Positions 1 through 8,855 of a DNA stretch of 64,000 nucleotides are shown piece after piece. This DNA comes from Myxococcales bacterium. GTDB lineage: Bacteria; Myxococcota_A; UBA796; GCA-2862545. Position 1 is the first letter of the stretch. Each line of letters starts with the position of its first letter. The notes below the pieces were generated by a model that saw only the letters and a program-made list of their open reading frames with translations, searched no databases and was not told where the DNA came from. The DNA is taken from contig JAHQVJ010000040.1 in the NCBI GenBank assembly GCA_019634415.1, positions 32,713 to 96,712 of the forward strand, written 5' to 3'. The position numbers and the translations under genes were made by a program.

Positions 1-589
1 AGATCTGCCCCTCGTGACCATCGGTGGTCAGCGCCGCCGCCCCCGCGCGGGCCAGGTCTCGTCGGCTGGCGTAGGCGTGGCGCCCCTCCCCCGTCGGGTA
101 CGGGATCGTGCCCATCCGCACGATGTCGTCCACCCAGTCCAGGATGGGCTCGGCGTACAAGGCGTTGCGCAGCAGCGTCCAGTCCATGCCCGACAGGCGC
201 AGGGCACTCTCCGCATAGAGCAGGTAGGGCATGATCGCGAAGCCGTTGTCGGGATGGGTGCCCACCAGTCCGAAGTGGAGCACGTGACGCACCTGGGCAT
301 CGCGAGCGGCGTCGAGGGTGTTCTGCAGCTGCGGCACCCGCTGTGCCGGCATGGCCGTGCCGGGGATGACGAGCACGCGCTGCACACCGGCGAAGGCCTC
401 GCGGAGGCTGTCGGGCTCGGTGTAGTCGGCGCGGCGGACCACCACCCCCCGTACAACGAGATCGGCAGCCTTCTTCGGCGTGCGCACCGCGGCCACCACG
501 TCGCCGGCAGCGGTCCCTTGCTCGTCCAGCAGGGCGGTGATGGTGGCACGCCCCAGCTGCCCCGTCGCCGCCGTCACGGCGTATCGCAT
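1..589 (-). CDS. NmrA-like NAD(P)-binding oxidoreductase (partial)
   Basis: Reads leftward from an ATG at 589 and runs off the window edge without a stop, so about 196 residues are visible. The N-terminus MRYAVTAATGQLGRATI is a Rossmann first strand with a TAATGQLG dinucleotide-binding loop. Later segments such as VRHVLHFGLVGTHPDNGF, followed by an LRxSGMDWTLLRN stretch, fit the atypical SDR class (NmrA-like / quinone oxidoreductase 2-like), which lacks the classical YxxxK pair. Such proteins reduce quinones or act as redox-sensing regulators; the substrate here cannot be read. It is divergent from the CorC-like gene, with 83 bases between the starts. The family call is fairly firm, the function is not. 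Confidence 0.8.
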   Translation of the reverse strand, partial: MRYAVTAATGQLGRATITALLDEQGTAAGDVVAAVRTPKKAADLVVRGVVVRRADYTEPDSLREAFAGVQRVLVIPGTAMPAQRVPQLQNTLDAARDAQVRHVLHFGLVGTHPDNGFAIMPYLLYAESALRLSGMDWTLLRNALYAEPILDWVDDIVRMGTIPYPTGEGRHAYASRRDLARAGAAALTTDGHEGQI

Positions 590-672
590 GCAGATCCTCC
601 CGAAGGGTGGACCCCTTATCGTCGCGACACACAGGCCAGACCGATGGAGCTGCAAGCAGTTAGCAGGCCGGA

Positions 673-1965
673 ATGGCAGGACTGCTTCTCTTCACGATCT
701 TCCTGGTGTTCGCAAACGGCTTCTTCGTGGCCGCCGAGTTCGCACTCGTCAAGGTACGCTCCACCCAGCTCGACGCCCAGGTCGACGACGGGGCACGTTT
801 CTCGGTGCTGGCACGCAGCATGCTGAACAACCTCGACAGCTACCTGTCGGCCACCCAGCTGGGGATCACCCTCACCTCGCTGGGGCTGGGATGGATCGGA
901 GAGCCTGCGGTGGCGCATGTGCTCGAGCCCGTGTTCCTCGAGCTCGAGGTGCCCGAGGAGATGACCCACCGCATCTCCTTCGTGCTGGGCTTCTCCATCA
1001 TCAGCTTCCTGCACATCGTGATCGGTGAGGTGGCGCCCAAGAGCCTCGCCATCGCTCGCCCCGTCGGGGTCTCGCTGGCCGTCAGCGCACCCCTGCGCGC
1101 CTTCCACTGGATCTTCTACCCGGCCCTGGCGGTGCTCAACGCATCGGCCAACCTGATCCTGCGTGCGGTGGGTGTGGAGCCCGCCAACAGCCACAGCCTC
1201 GCGGTGGGCGGCGACGAGCTGGTGCGCATGGCTCAGGCCTCGGCGGCGGAGGGCCACATCAGCACCCACGAGGGCGAGCTGGTCGACAAGATCTTCGCCT
1301 TCAGCGACCGGGTGGCCTCCGAGATCATGATCCCGCGCCACCAGGTGCACGCCATCGAGCTCGACGCTCCCATCGGGCCTCAGCTCACGGCGGCCCTGGA
1401 TCAGGGCCACAGCCGCTACCCGGTGTTCCTGGGCGACCTCGACCATGCCGTGGGCATCGTGCACCTCAAGGACCTGCTGCACACCGACCTCACGGAGGTC
1501 AGTGCCGAGAAGCTACGGAACACGCTGCGTCCCATGATGTACGTGCCGGGCACGCTCCCGGCCCAGAAGGTGATGCGTCGCATGCAGCAGCGTCGCTCCC
1601 ACCTCTCCCTGGTGCTCGACGAGAGCGGCGGGGTGGCCGGGCTCGTCACCCTGGAGGACGCCCTCGAGGAGCTGGTGGGCGAGATCCAAGACGAGTACGA
1701 CCACGAGGAGCTCGAGGAGGTCCAGCCGTTGGAAGACGGAGGCTACGCTCTGGCCGGTGGCCTCCTGCTGGTTCGGGTGGCCGCCCTGCTGCGCGTGCCC
1801 GCGCCCGAGTCGCGCAGCACCACGCTACAGGGCTGGTTGATGGAGATGCTGGAGCGAGTGCCCGAGTCCGGCGACACGCTCCCGCTGGGAGACTGGAGTG
1901 TGGAGGTGGTGGACGTGGAGGATCGCACCGTGGTCCGGGCCGAGGCCACCCGGTCCATCGACTGA
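673..1965 (+). CDS. CorC/HlyC-family integral membrane protein with CBS pair
   Basis: 430 residues, the normal length for the hemolysin C / CorC (CNNM-like) family. Residues 1-180 form the DUF21 membrane domain: a hydrophobic N-terminus MAGLLLFTIFLVFANGFFVA runs into AAEFALVKVRSTQL, followed by further hydrophobic segments. Residues about 205-330 are a tandem CBS pair (SEIMIPRHQV marks the start), and residues about 345-425 match the CorC_HlyC C-terminal domain (DGGYALAGGLLLV). Family members are linked to Mg2+/Co2+ transport or ion homeostasis at the inner membrane; no haemolytic role should be assumed. The stop overlaps the next ATG (TGATG), so it is coupled to the histidine phosphatase. 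Confidence 0.88.
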   Translation: MAGLLLFTIFLVFANGFFVAAEFALVKVRSTQLDAQVDDGARFSVLARSMLNNLDSYLSATQLGITLTSLGLGWIGEPAVAHVLEPVFLELEVPEEMTHRISFVLGFSIISFLHIVIGEVAPKSLAIARPVGVSLAVSAPLRAFHWIFYPALAVLNASANLILRAVGVEPANSHSLAVGGDELVRMAQASAAEGHISTHEGELVDKIFAFSDRVASEIMIPRHQVHAIELDAPIGPQLTAALDQGHSRYPVFLGDLDHAVGIVHLKDLLHTDLTEVSAEKLRNTLRPMMYVPGTLPAQKVMRRMQQRRSHLSLVLDESGGVAGLVTLEDALEELVGEIQDEYDHEELEEVQPLEDGGYALAGGLLLVRVAALLRVPAPESRSTTLQGWLMEMLERVPESGDTLPLGDWSVEVVDVEDRTVVRAEATRSID

Positions 1966-2537
1966 TGGGCGTCCGCACGCTGCACCTGGTGCGCCACGGT
2001 CAGTACCTGCGCGACCCCGAGATGTTGACGGATCTGGGCCGGGCCCAGTCCGCCTGCGTGGCCTCGCGGCTAGCCCGAGAGGGCGTCGTGGAGGTGGTGA
2101 CCAGCACCCTTCCTCGCGCGAGCCAGACCACCGAGGCGCTGCGCCATGCCCTGCCCAGCGCTCGGTTTCGCCGTAGTCGGCTCCTGGTGGAGGGGATCCC
2201 CTGCCCGCCCCCGTGGCCTGCGAGGGGCGAGGTCGCCACGCGGCTGCAGTCTCGCACCGACGACGAGTGGGAGCGCACGCGCGACCGCCTCCAGCGAGCC
2301 ACGGTGCGGTTCGTGCGACCCACCCGAGGAGGCGATCAAACCGACGTGCTGGTGGGGCACGGCAACTGGATCCGAGCCATGATCTGTAGGGCGCTCGAGC
2401 TGCCGCTCGAGGCCTGGTGGTCCTTCGACATGCACCACTGCGGCCTGTGCACCCTGCGCGTGGGTCGCAAGCGCACCTTCCTGGTCCGCTTCAACGAGAC
2501 GGGCCACCTCCCGGACGCCATGCTGACCATGGAGTGA
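1965..2537 (+). CDS. Histidine phosphatase (phosphoglycerate mutase-like) family protein
   Basis: 190 residues. LHLVRHGQYLRDPEMLTDLG carries the RHG motif (catalytic His 10), SRASQT-like spacing is seen in STLPRASQTTEAL, and VLVGHGNWIRAM supplies the second catalytic His. This is the branch-2/PGAM-like fold; members dephosphorylate small molecules or phosphoproteins. The length and the lack of other domains suggest a broad-specificity phosphatase, and glycolytic mutase is less likely. The start overlaps the stop of the CorC-like gene (TGATG), implying translational coupling. Its 3' end faces the UbiA gene tail to tail, with 35 bases between the stops and no clear hairpin. Confidence 0.85.
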   Translation: MGVRTLHLVRHGQYLRDPEMLTDLGRAQSACVASRLAREGVVEVVTSTLPRASQTTEALRHALPSARFRRSRLLVEGIPCPPPWPARGEVATRLQSRTDDEWERTRDRLQRATVRFVRPTRGGDQTDVLVGHGNWIRAMICRALELPLEAWWSFDMHHCGLCTLRVGRKRTFLVRFNETGHLPDAMLTME

Positions 2538-2572
2538 CCAGTGGACCGGCAAGCCCGACCCGATCGCCGCGT

Positions 2573-3451
2573 CTACGACCAGTACGTCCCTGCCGCCACG
2601 AAGACGAAGAAGAGCAGCGACACGTAGCCGTTCAGATCGAAGAAGGCCTTGTCGATCCGGGACAGATCGTCGGGCCGCACGATCCAGTGCTCGTAGAGCA
2701 ACACCACACCGATCAGGGCCACCCCCACCAGGTAGGCCGGCCCTAGGGCGGTGAAGCTGGGCAGCGCCAGCAGCAGGCCCACCGTGGTCACATGCAGCAC
2801 GGCACTCACCACCATCGCACCCCGCAGCCCCAACGCGCTCGGGATCGAGTGCGGGCCGTGCTCCGCGTCGAAGGCCTCGTCCTGGCACGAGTACAGGATG
2901 TCGAAGCCCGCCACCCAGGTGCCCACTGCCAGCGACAGCACCACCGGAATCGCCGTGACCGTGCCCGTCAGCCCGATCCACACCCCCAGCGGCGCCAGGG
3001 CCAGCGCCACCCCCAGCACCAGGTGGCACAGAGCAGTGAAGCGCTTGGTGAGCGAGTAGCCCCACACGATGGCCACCGCGACGGGAGACAGCATCAGCGC
3101 CAGCGGGTGCAAGCCCGCCGTGCACAGCACGAACAGGGCCGCCGAGCCCAGCGTGAAGACCCAGGCCGACGTGAGGCTGATCTGCCCCGAGGGCAGCTCT
3201 CGGCTCGCCGTGCGGGGGTTCTTCGCGTCGATGTCGCGGTCCACGATGCGGTTGAAGCCCATCGCCGTGGAGCGGGCCAGCACCATGCACAGCACGATCA
3301 GCACCACCTGCTGCCAGGTGATCGTCACCTCTCGCGCCGCGAGCACCGCGGCGGCCAGCGCGAAGGGCATGGCGAAGATGCTGTGCGACAGCCGAATCAT
3401 GCGGCTGTAGGTCACCAGAGGGCTATCGGACACCGTCGTCTCCAAGGCCAT
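2573..3451 (-). CDS. UbiA-family prenyltransferase, menaquinone pathway (MqnP-like)
   Basis: 292 residues with about eight hydrophobic segments. The first Asp-rich motif is [15 protein letters not shown] (residues 67-81; N67, D71, D75), a UbiA variant of NDxxDxxxD, and the second is [12 protein letters not shown]. These motifs bind Mg-diphosphate of the polyprenyl donor at the inner membrane. It is the last gene of a minus-strand operon that also holds futalosine-pathway genes, so the acceptor is most likely the naphthoate product of that route (MqnP/MenA-type step); 4-hydroxybenzoate is less likely. Its start overlaps the upstream amidohydrolase by 29 bases. The family is certain; the acceptor is inferred from context. 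Confidence 0.9.
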   Translation of the reverse strand: MALETTVSDSPLVTYSRMIRLSHSIFAMPFALAAAVLAAREVTITWQQVVLIVLCMVLARSTAMGFNRIVDRDIDAKNPRTASRELPSGQISLTSAWVFTLGSAALFVLCTAGLHPLALMLSPVAVAIVWGYSLTKRFTALCHLVLGVALALAPLGVWIGLTGTVTAIPVVLSLAVGTWVAGFDILYSCQDEAFDAEHGPHSIPSALGLRGAMVVSAVLHVTTVGLLLALPSFTALGPAYLVGVALIGVVLLYEHWIVRPDDLSRIDKAFFDLNGYVSLLFFVFVAAGTYWS

Positions 3452-4598
3452 GGGGGGGAGGCACCAACCAACGTCGCGCGGGCGGCTCGGCGAGATCCGA
3501 GGCCGACTGCACTCCTTCGAGCAGCAGCACGCCTCCGCAGGCGCCCTCGCGCAGGACGCCCATCTGGGGCCGGGCCAAGGCCGCGGCCCCGCCCGCGGTG
3601 GCCGCCACCAGCCACGTCGACGCCGGCACGTCGGGGAAGGCTCGGATCAGCGCCGCCACCTCCCCGAGCACGTCGAGATCGGGGCTCGAGCCCAAGCTGT
3701 CCGTGCCCAGGCACAGGCGGATCCCCGACGCGAGCAGGCGGGGCACGTCCGGTAGCTGCCCCCCGATGTGGGCGTTGCTCCGGGCACACAGGCACAGCGG
3801 CACATCCGCGGCCACCAGCTGCTGCAGGTCGTCCGCCGACAGGTGCACGCCGTGCACCGCCATGAGGTGGGGTCCCAGCACCCCCAGCGACGCCAGCCAC
3901 GCCACCGGCCGCAGTCCGCTCGGCGTGTACCAGCTCCAGTCGATCCCCAGATCGTCGAGGAACGCAGCGAACGGCCCCGTTCCGTGCTCCACGAAGGCGA
4001 CCTCGCCGGGATCCTCCTGGAGGTGGATACTGCCCACCACGCCCGCCCGCTCGGCACCCGACGCCTTCAGCCACCGCTCGGGCACGCTGTAGGTCGCGTG
4101 GGGCGTGGGACGGATGGCCACCGCTCCCTCCCAGCGCGCGGCTGCCTCCGCTCGAGCTCGCATGGCCGGATCGTCGATCAGCGCCCGCCCCATGCCCAGC
4201 ACCTCGTGCTGCACGATGCCCGCCAGCTCCGCCGCCCGAAGCAGCGGCGCGGTGTCGCCCCCGTTGGAGATGTCGCAGACCAGCGCCGTGCCAGCGGCCG
4301 CCATCTCGCAGGCCGCAGCCGCGGCGCGCTGTCGCGCGTCCTGTGGGCGTGCGGTGCGCTGCAGCGTGCGCACCCAGGCAGGCAGTCCCTGGCCTCCGGG
4401 GATCTGGCCCGCCGCCCACGACAGCTCCAGGTGCAGGTGAGCGTTCACCAGCCCCGGCACCACCAGCCCCTCCACTGCCCCAGGATCCGTGGCACGGGCG
4501 GGTCGAACCGCCGTGATTGCGCCATCCTCACGCGTCTCGATGGCCACGCCCGACCGGATCTCGCCGGCCACCAGCGCACGCTGGGCGTGGACCACCAC
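3423..4598 (-). CDS. Amidohydrolase, probable aminofutalosine deaminase
   Basis: 391 residues of the metal-dependent cytosine/adenosine deaminase-like amidohydrolase superfamily. Metal and catalytic signatures are visible in order: NAHLHLEL (H54, H56), PTPHATYS (H167), IHLQED (H192, E195), a His pair in VHGVHL near residue 250, and GTDSLGSS with D300. The gene lies between mqnA-like and ubiA genes with gaps of only a few bases or overlaps. In several futalosine-pathway bacteria an enzyme of this superfamily deaminates 6-amino-6-deoxyfutalosine, so that role is the best guess. Other substrates such as S-adenosylhomocysteine or guanine cannot be excluded from sequence alone. Confidence 0.85.
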   Translation of the reverse strand: MVVHAQRALVAGEIRSGVAIETREDGAITAVRPARATDPGAVEGLVVPGLVNAHLHLELSWAAGQIPGGQGLPAWVRTLQRTARPQDARQRAAAAACEMAAAGTALVCDISNGGDTAPLLRAAELAGIVQHEVLGMGRALIDDPAMRARAEAAARWEGAVAIRPTPHATYSVPERWLKASGAERAGVVGSIHLQEDPGEVAFVEHGTGPFAAFLDDLGIDWSWYTPSGLRPVAWLASLGVLGPHLMAVHGVHLSADDLQQLVAADVPLCLCARSNAHIGGQLPDVPRLLASGIRLCLGTDSLGSSPDLDVLGEVAALIRAFPDVPASTWLVAATAGGAAALARPQMGVLREGACGGVLLLEGVQSASDLAEPPARRWLVPPPHGLGDDGVR

Positions 4599-4602
4599 CG
4601 CC

Positions 4603-6012
4603 CTACCCTCCCGGCGGCGGCGGAGAGGGCTCGGCAGCGCGGCCCAGGGCAGGTGCGCTCACCTCGTCCAGGCGCACCGGGGTGAAGCCCGCCTCCTGGA
4701 TGTGACGCTCCACCGATTGCACCTCACGATCCGAGCCCTCGCCCGACAGCACCACGGTGCCGAAGCGGTCGCAGCCCATGCGCAGGCTGGCCTGGGCCAT
4801 GCCCAGCCCCTCGGTGGACGGCGAGGCGTCGCAGTGCTCCACGTTGTCGAGCACCAAGCGCGCCATCGCCACGGCGCGCTGGTGATCCGAGGCGGTGTTC
4901 GCCGCAGAGCCGTAGGAGCCAGGCGCGTTCACCGCCCACACCCGCACGCCGCTCACGTCTCCCTTCTCGTCCTGACGCTCGCGCAGCCCGAGCAGCTGCT
5001 CCACCACCGGATCGCCCACGCCCACCACCACGGGGTGTACGCCAGGGGGATCCGCGAACGCATCGGGCGCGCAGGTGGCGTACGACACCGACGTTCCGGG
5101 ATGGCGCATGGTGCGCAGCTCGTGGGCGGTGGCTGCGAGATCTGCCAACGGGGCGTGCTCGTACAGCAGCTCCACCTCCGTGGGCGTGAGGCGGCTGCCG
5201 CCCAGCGCCTTCGCCAGCAGGCTGTCCACCGGCAGGCGTGGATGCGCATCGCGTGGGGGGCCGAACAGCTCCACCCGCTCGCTGCCCACCAAGCCCGCCT
5301 CGTGGGCCAGCGCCGCGAAGCGCCGAAGCCCCATCAGCGCCTTGTCGTCGAGGTCGTAGCGCAGGCGCTCGCTCAGGTAGACCAGGTCGCGCCCGGCATA
5401 GGTGTGGGGCACGGCCTGCACACCCGCCACGCCGCAGCTCGACAGGTGCTCCACCACCACCGGGTCCAGCTCGGGCGACCCCGCCCAGACCGCGAACACG
5501 AAGGGCAGACCCGTCCAGGTGTTCCACAGCTCCGCCAGATCGATGCGAACCGACCAGCGCTCGTCCAGCTCCCGGGCGGCATCGCCGATCACCAGGGCAG
5601 CCACGTCACCACCGGCACCAGCGACCCCCTCGTTGGGCCCCACCGGCTCGATGCGCAGGTCCGGGCGGACCCGCTCGGCCAGCGGCCCCGCGAGCAGGAG
5701 CTGTGCCAGCACCGCCGAGGTGCGGCTGACCCCGTCCAGGCGCACGCAGCGCCACTCCTCCGGGGGCGTCTCCGCCACCAGCAGCACGGAGTCCACGGGC
5801 CCCTCGGAGCCGATGGCCACGCGCGGAACGATGCGGAAGGTGCCATCCGACAGCGCGGCCGCCACCGGCACCAGCGCCACGTCCACCTCGCCGTCGCGCA
5901 GCATGCGCGCCACCTCGGCCGGGTGGGCCATCACCAGCGTGTGCCGATCGATGTCGATCCGATCGGACAGAGGACGGGCGTTGAGGTACCCGACGGTTCC
6001 AATGCGAGCCAT
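4603..6012 (-). CDS. mqnA: MqnA chorismate dehydratase fused to a core-deleted MqnC-like domain
   Basis: 469 residues; ordinary MqnA is about 270-290. Residues 1 to about 262 are MqnA: MARIGTVGYLNARPL, then GEVDVALVPVAAAL, and a periplasmic-binding-protein-like fold that dehydrates chorismate to 3-enolpyruvoyl-benzoate. Residues about 265-469 are not MqnA. They begin like the N-terminus of MqnC (SRLTPTEVELLYEHAPL) and end like the MqnC C-terminus (RAVAMARLVLDNVEH, then a C-terminal QEAGFTPVRLDE), but the roughly 200-residue barrel between them, including CxxxCxxC, is replaced by a short linker. The second half therefore cannot bind a radical-SAM cluster and probably has a structural role or is a relic. 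It starts one base after the mqnE stop. Confidence 0.85.
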   Translation of the reverse strand: MARIGTVGYLNARPLSDRIDIDRHTLVMAHPAEVARMLRDGEVDVALVPVAAALSDGTFRIVPRVAIGSEGPVDSVLLVAETPPEEWRCVRLDGVSRTSAVLAQLLLAGPLAERVRPDLRIEPVGPNEGVAGAGGDVAALVIGDAARELDERWSVRIDLAELWNTWTGLPFVFAVWAGSPELDPVVVEHLSSCGVAGVQAVPHTYAGRDLVYLSERLRYDLDDKALMGLRRFAALAHEAGLVGSERVELFGPPRDAHPRLPVDSLLAKALGGSRLTPTEVELLYEHAPLADLAATAHELRTMRHPGTSVSYATCAPDAFADPPGVHPVVVGVGDPVVEQLLGLRERQDEKGDVSGVRVWAVNAPGSYGSAANTASDHQRAVAMARLVLDNVEHCDASPSTEGLGMAQASLRMGCDRFGTVVLSGEGSDREVQSVERHIQEAGFTPVRLDEVSAPALGRAAEPSPPPPGG

Positions 6013-6013
6013 G

Positions 6014-7132
6014 CTACGCCTCCGCCACGACGCGGTAGAGCGTGTCGCGCTCTACGGGAATGCGCCCCGCGCGTCGAATCAGGGCGACCAGCTCCGCCCG
6101 GGTGAGCTCCTGGGGCGTCTTGGCGCCGGCCATGTGGTAGATGCGCTCCTCCCGCACGGTGCCGTCCAGATCGTCCACCCCGAAGCCCAGCGACAGCTGC
6201 GCCAGCTGCACCCCGAGCATCGGCCAGTAGGCCTTGATGTGCCCGATGTTGTCGAGCATCAGCCGGCTCACGGCCAGGGTCTTCAGGCTGTCCGCGTCGG
6301 TGGGTTCCTGGATCTTGGCCAGCCGGTTGCCCTCGTTGTGGAACTTCAACGGGATGAAGGTCTGAAAGCCCCCCGTCTCGTCCTGCAGCTCCCGCAGGCG
6401 GACCATGTGGTCGATCCGCTCCGCAGGCCGCTCGATGGAGCCGTACAGCATGGTGCAGTTCGAGCGCATGCCCAGCTGGTGAGCCGTGCGGTGCACCTGC
6501 AGCCAGCCCTCGGTGTCCACCTTGTCGTTGCACAGCTTCTTGCGGGCGCGCGCAGCGAAGATCTCCGCTCCGCCCCCCGGCATGCTCCCGAGCCCGGCGT
6601 CGCGCAGGGCCGTGAGCACGTCTGCGTAGGTCATGCTGTACTTCTCGGCGTAGTAGTGGATCTCCACCGCCGTGAAGCCCTTGATGTGTAGATCCGGCCG
6701 CTCCGCCTTCAGCGCCTGTAGCAGATCGGTGTAGTAGGAGAACGGCAGATCGGGGTTCAGCCCGTTGACGATGTGCACCTCGGTCACGAACTGGTGCCGC
6801 AGCGCTCGCAGCCGCCCCACCGCTTCCTCGAGGGACATGGTGTAGGCCGCCGGGTCCCCCGTCTTCAGCCGCGCGAAGCTGCAGAAGATGCAGCTCGCCT
6901 CGCACACGTTGGTGGCGTTGATGTGCAGGTTGCGGTTGAACCAGGTCAGGTCTCCGTGACGCCGCTCCCGCGCCAGGTTGGCCAGCGCCCCCACGGCAGC
7001 GAGCTCGGAGCTCTCGAGCAGCGTCAGCCCATCGTCGAAGGAGAGACGCTCCGAGGCGAGCACCTTGGCAGCAATGGCCTGCAGTCCCGCGCGATCCACG
7101 GCGCGCTCGGATGCAGGTGACAGCGTGATCAT
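6014..7132 (-). CDS. mqnE: Aminofutalosine synthase MqnE (radical SAM)
   Basis: 372 residues from the ATG at 7132, normal for the family. The radical-SAM [4Fe-4S] motif is CEASCIFCSF (C77, C81, C84), preceded by NRNLHINATNVC as in MqnE/MqnC/CofH relatives. The C-terminal stretch LDNIGHIKAYWPMLG and the tail AELVALIRRAGRIPVERDT are typical of MqnE. The enzyme joins S-adenosylmethionine to 3-enolpyruvoyl-benzoate to give 6-amino-6-deoxyfutalosine, directly downstream of MqnA. The start codon overlaps the stop of the UbiX-type gene (ATGA), which fixes the start despite an open frame further upstream. MqnE is preferred over MqnC because of the MqnA and deaminase neighbours and the HINATN context. 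Confidence 0.9.
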   Translation of the reverse strand: MITLSPASERAVDRAGLQAIAAKVLASERLSFDDGLTLLESSELAAVGALANLARERRHGDLTWFNRNLHINATNVCEASCIFCSFARLKTGDPAAYTMSLEEAVGRLRALRHQFVTEVHIVNGLNPDLPFSYYTDLLQALKAERPDLHIKGFTAVEIHYYAEKYSMTYADVLTALRDAGLGSMPGGGAEIFAARARKKLCNDKVDTEGWLQVHRTAHQLGMRSNCTMLYGSIERPAERIDHMVRLRELQDETGGFQTFIPLKFHNEGNRLAKIQEPTDADSLKTLAVSRLMLDNIGHIKAYWPMLGVQLAQLSLGFGVDDLDGTVREERIYHMAGAKTPQELTRAELVALIRRAGRIPVERDTLYRVVAEA

Positions 7133-7740
7133 GACTCCCCCCGGGCCGCGGAACCCAGCAACTTGCCGGTCCACCGCCTCATGAGATCGTTGGGTACGTC
7201 GAGTTGGTCCAGGATCCGAGCCGTGACGGTGTCGAGCAGCTCTTCCGTGGTCTGCGGAGCGCTGTAGAAGCTCGGCGAGGCCGGCATCACCATCGCCCCC
7301 GCCTCGGTCACCGTCACCATGTTGCGCAGGTGAACCAGGTTGTACGGCGACTCCCGCAGCACCATCACCAGCTTGCGGCGCTCCTTGAGCATCACGTCGG
7401 CCGCGCGGCTGACCAGATCGGTGGACACCCCGTGGGCGATGCGCGCCAGCGTGCCCGCCGAGCACGGCACGATCACCATGGCATCGAAGCCGGCGGAGCC
7501 CGATGCGAAGGGCGCGAGCATGTCGTGGGGCGTGTGGATGGGGAACGGGTAGATCTCGCCCGGATCGAGCCCCACCTCGTCGCCCCACACCAGGCGACCG
7601 AACTTGGTGAAGACGACGTGCACGTCGAGCCCCAGCTCATCGGCATGAGCGGCCAGGAAGTCCAGCACTCGCCGAGCGTAGGGCGACCCCGACGCGCCGG
7701 TGACGCCGATGACGATGCGCCGTCGGGAAGGGTCGCTCAC
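7129..7740 (-). CDS. UbiX-family flavin prenyltransferase
   Basis: 203 residues from a GTG at 7740 that overlaps the previous stop (GTGA). The N-terminus RRIVIGVTGASGSPYARRVL is the FMN-binding Rossmann start of UbiX, and the core MVIVPCSAGTLARIAHGVS, AADVMLKERRKLVMVLRESP and LVHLRNM match the family closely. UbiX makes prenylated FMN for UbiD-type decarboxylases. In the futalosine route a UbiX/UbiD-like pair is proposed to remove the naphthoate carboxylate late in the pathway, which fits this operon. No ubiD-like partner is present in the window. An upstream open extension in the same frame is antisense to nothing useful and lacks a credible ribosome site. Confidence 0.9.
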   Translation of the reverse strand: MSDPSRRRIVIGVTGASGSPYARRVLDFLAAHADELGLDVHVVFTKFGRLVWGDEVGLDPGEIYPFPIHTPHDMLAPFASGSAGFDAMVIVPCSAGTLARIAHGVSTDLVSRAADVMLKERRKLVMVLRESPYNLVHLRNMVTVTEAGAMVMPASPSFYSAPQTTEELLDTVTARILDQLDVPNDLMRRWTGKLLGSAARGES

Positions 7741-8768
7741 AGCGCGCGCTCCACCAGGTAGTCGGCCAGCGCACACAGCGCCTCCGTCCCCTCGTTGCGC
7801 GGCAGCGCATCCAGTGCCTGGACGGCCGCAGCCACCCGGCGACGCGCCTCCTCGAGGGCGTCTTCCAGCGCTCCGCAGGCGCGCACCTCGGCCATCAGGG
7901 CGTGAACCTCCGAGGGGCTCGGCGGTCCCGCCTCCAGTCGGTCCTTGAGGCCCTCGACACGCTCCATCGCGATGAGCAACGGAAGCGTGACCTTGCGCTC
8001 TCGCAGATCGGCACCCGCCTCCTTGCCCGTGCCCTCGGCATAGTCCAGCACGTCGTCGGTGATCTGGAACGCGATTCCGACGCCGCGCCCGAAGGCCAGC
8101 AGCGGCCGAGCCAGATCGTCGCGGTCCGCTGCCCACGCCCCGGCGGCAGCGCACCAGGCGATGAGTGCGGCCGACTTGCGGGCCACCACGTCGAGGTACT
8201 GATCCACCGTGCACGACAGGTCACCGGCCCGCTGGAGCTGGAGCACCTCCCCCTCGGCCATCTCGGTGACAGTGTGCCCCAAGGCGGTGACGGCCCGAAA
8301 CCCACCCTCCTCGGCGGCGAGCAGCACAGACCGCGCCAGGCAGAAGTCGCCAGTGAGCACGGTGACGGCGTTGCCGTACACCCGGTGCGCCGCGGGGCGC
8401 CCGCGACGCGTCACCCCGTCGTCCACCACGTCGTCGTGGAGCAGCGACCCCAGATGGAGCAGCTCGCCCACGCACATCAGCCGCGGCAGCGGCAGCGTGT
8501 GCCCCACTGCACGAGCCCCCAGCGCCGTCAGCGCGGGCCGCAGTCGCTTGCCCCCCGACGCCACCAGGTACCCAGCCACCGCCGGCACCGCAGCCACGTC
8601 GGTGTGGATGAGGTCCTGGAGCACCGACTCGGCCGCCGCCAGCTCCGCCGCCACCAGCCCGAGTGCGGCACCTGGCCCGCTGATGCGGGTGCCGGGAGAG
8701 CCCGCTTCGATGCCCGCCGGTCGGGTTCGCACGGCTTGACCCCCAGGTAGGGCCGACATCGAAGGCAT
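7737..8768 (-). CDS. Polyprenyl diphosphate synthase
   Basis: 343 residues from the ATG at 8768, which has GAGGAG six bases upstream; an in-frame GTG at 8804 lacks such a site. The first Asp-rich motif is LLHDDVVDDG (residues 110-118) and the second is FQITDDVLDYAEG; SGGKRLRP (residues 71-78) is the usual substrate-binding segment. It is a trans-type chain-elongating synthase; the small residues before the first motif suggest a long-chain product suited to a quinone side chain. It heads the minus-strand menaquinone operon, so it probably supplies the donor for the UbiA enzyme. A TTCAA-N6-TTGAA element lies about 50 bases upstream of its start. Confidence 0.9.
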   Translation of the reverse strand: MPSMSALPGGQAVRTRPAGIEAGSPGTRISGPGAALGLVAAELAAAESVLQDLIHTDVAAVPAVAGYLVASGGKRLRPALTALGARAVGHTLPLPRLMCVGELLHLGSLLHDDVVDDGVTRRGRPAAHRVYGNAVTVLTGDFCLARSVLLAAEEGGFRAVTALGHTVTEMAEGEVLQLQRAGDLSCTVDQYLDVVARKSAALIAWCAAAGAWAADRDDLARPLLAFGRGVGIAFQITDDVLDYAEGTGKEAGADLRERKVTLPLLIAMERVEGLKDRLEAGPPSPSEVHALMAEVRACGALEDALEEARRRVAAAVQALDALPRNEGTEALCALADYLVERAL

Positions 8769-8810
8769 TGACATCTCCTCGCCAGGAGGAGGCCGTATCC
8801 TCACGTCCCC

Positions 8811-8840
8811 GAAATTTCAATGGGTTTTGAAACCACTGAC
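8811..8840. promoter_or_regulatory. Operator-like inverted repeat, copy 1 (TTCAA-N6-TTGAA)
   Basis: TTTCAA (8815-8820), six bases, then TTGAAA (8827-8832), a perfect 6-bp inverted repeat, followed by ACTGACG. It lies between the divergent polyprenyl synthase operon (minus) and the envelope protein gene (plus). The same arrangement, including the trailing ACTGACG, recurs at 13321-13347 in front of the GbsR-type regulator. The conservation of both arms, the spacing and the flank suggests binding by one regulator, most simply the nearby GbsR/MarR protein; that is inference. Confidence 0.6.
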
Positions 8841-8855
8841 GAAGGAGGAAGAGAG

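Noticed and set aside
28..549. 173-codon minus-strand frame at the left edge
   Set aside because: A different minus-strand frame (ATG 589) encodes a recognisable Rossmann protein; the 173-codon product is Cys/Pro/Arg-rich shadow.
8827..8832. TTGAAA as a plain sigma70 -35 box
   Set aside because: No acceptable -10 lies 16-18 bases downstream in either copy, while the inverted-repeat symmetry is conserved, so an operator reading is better.
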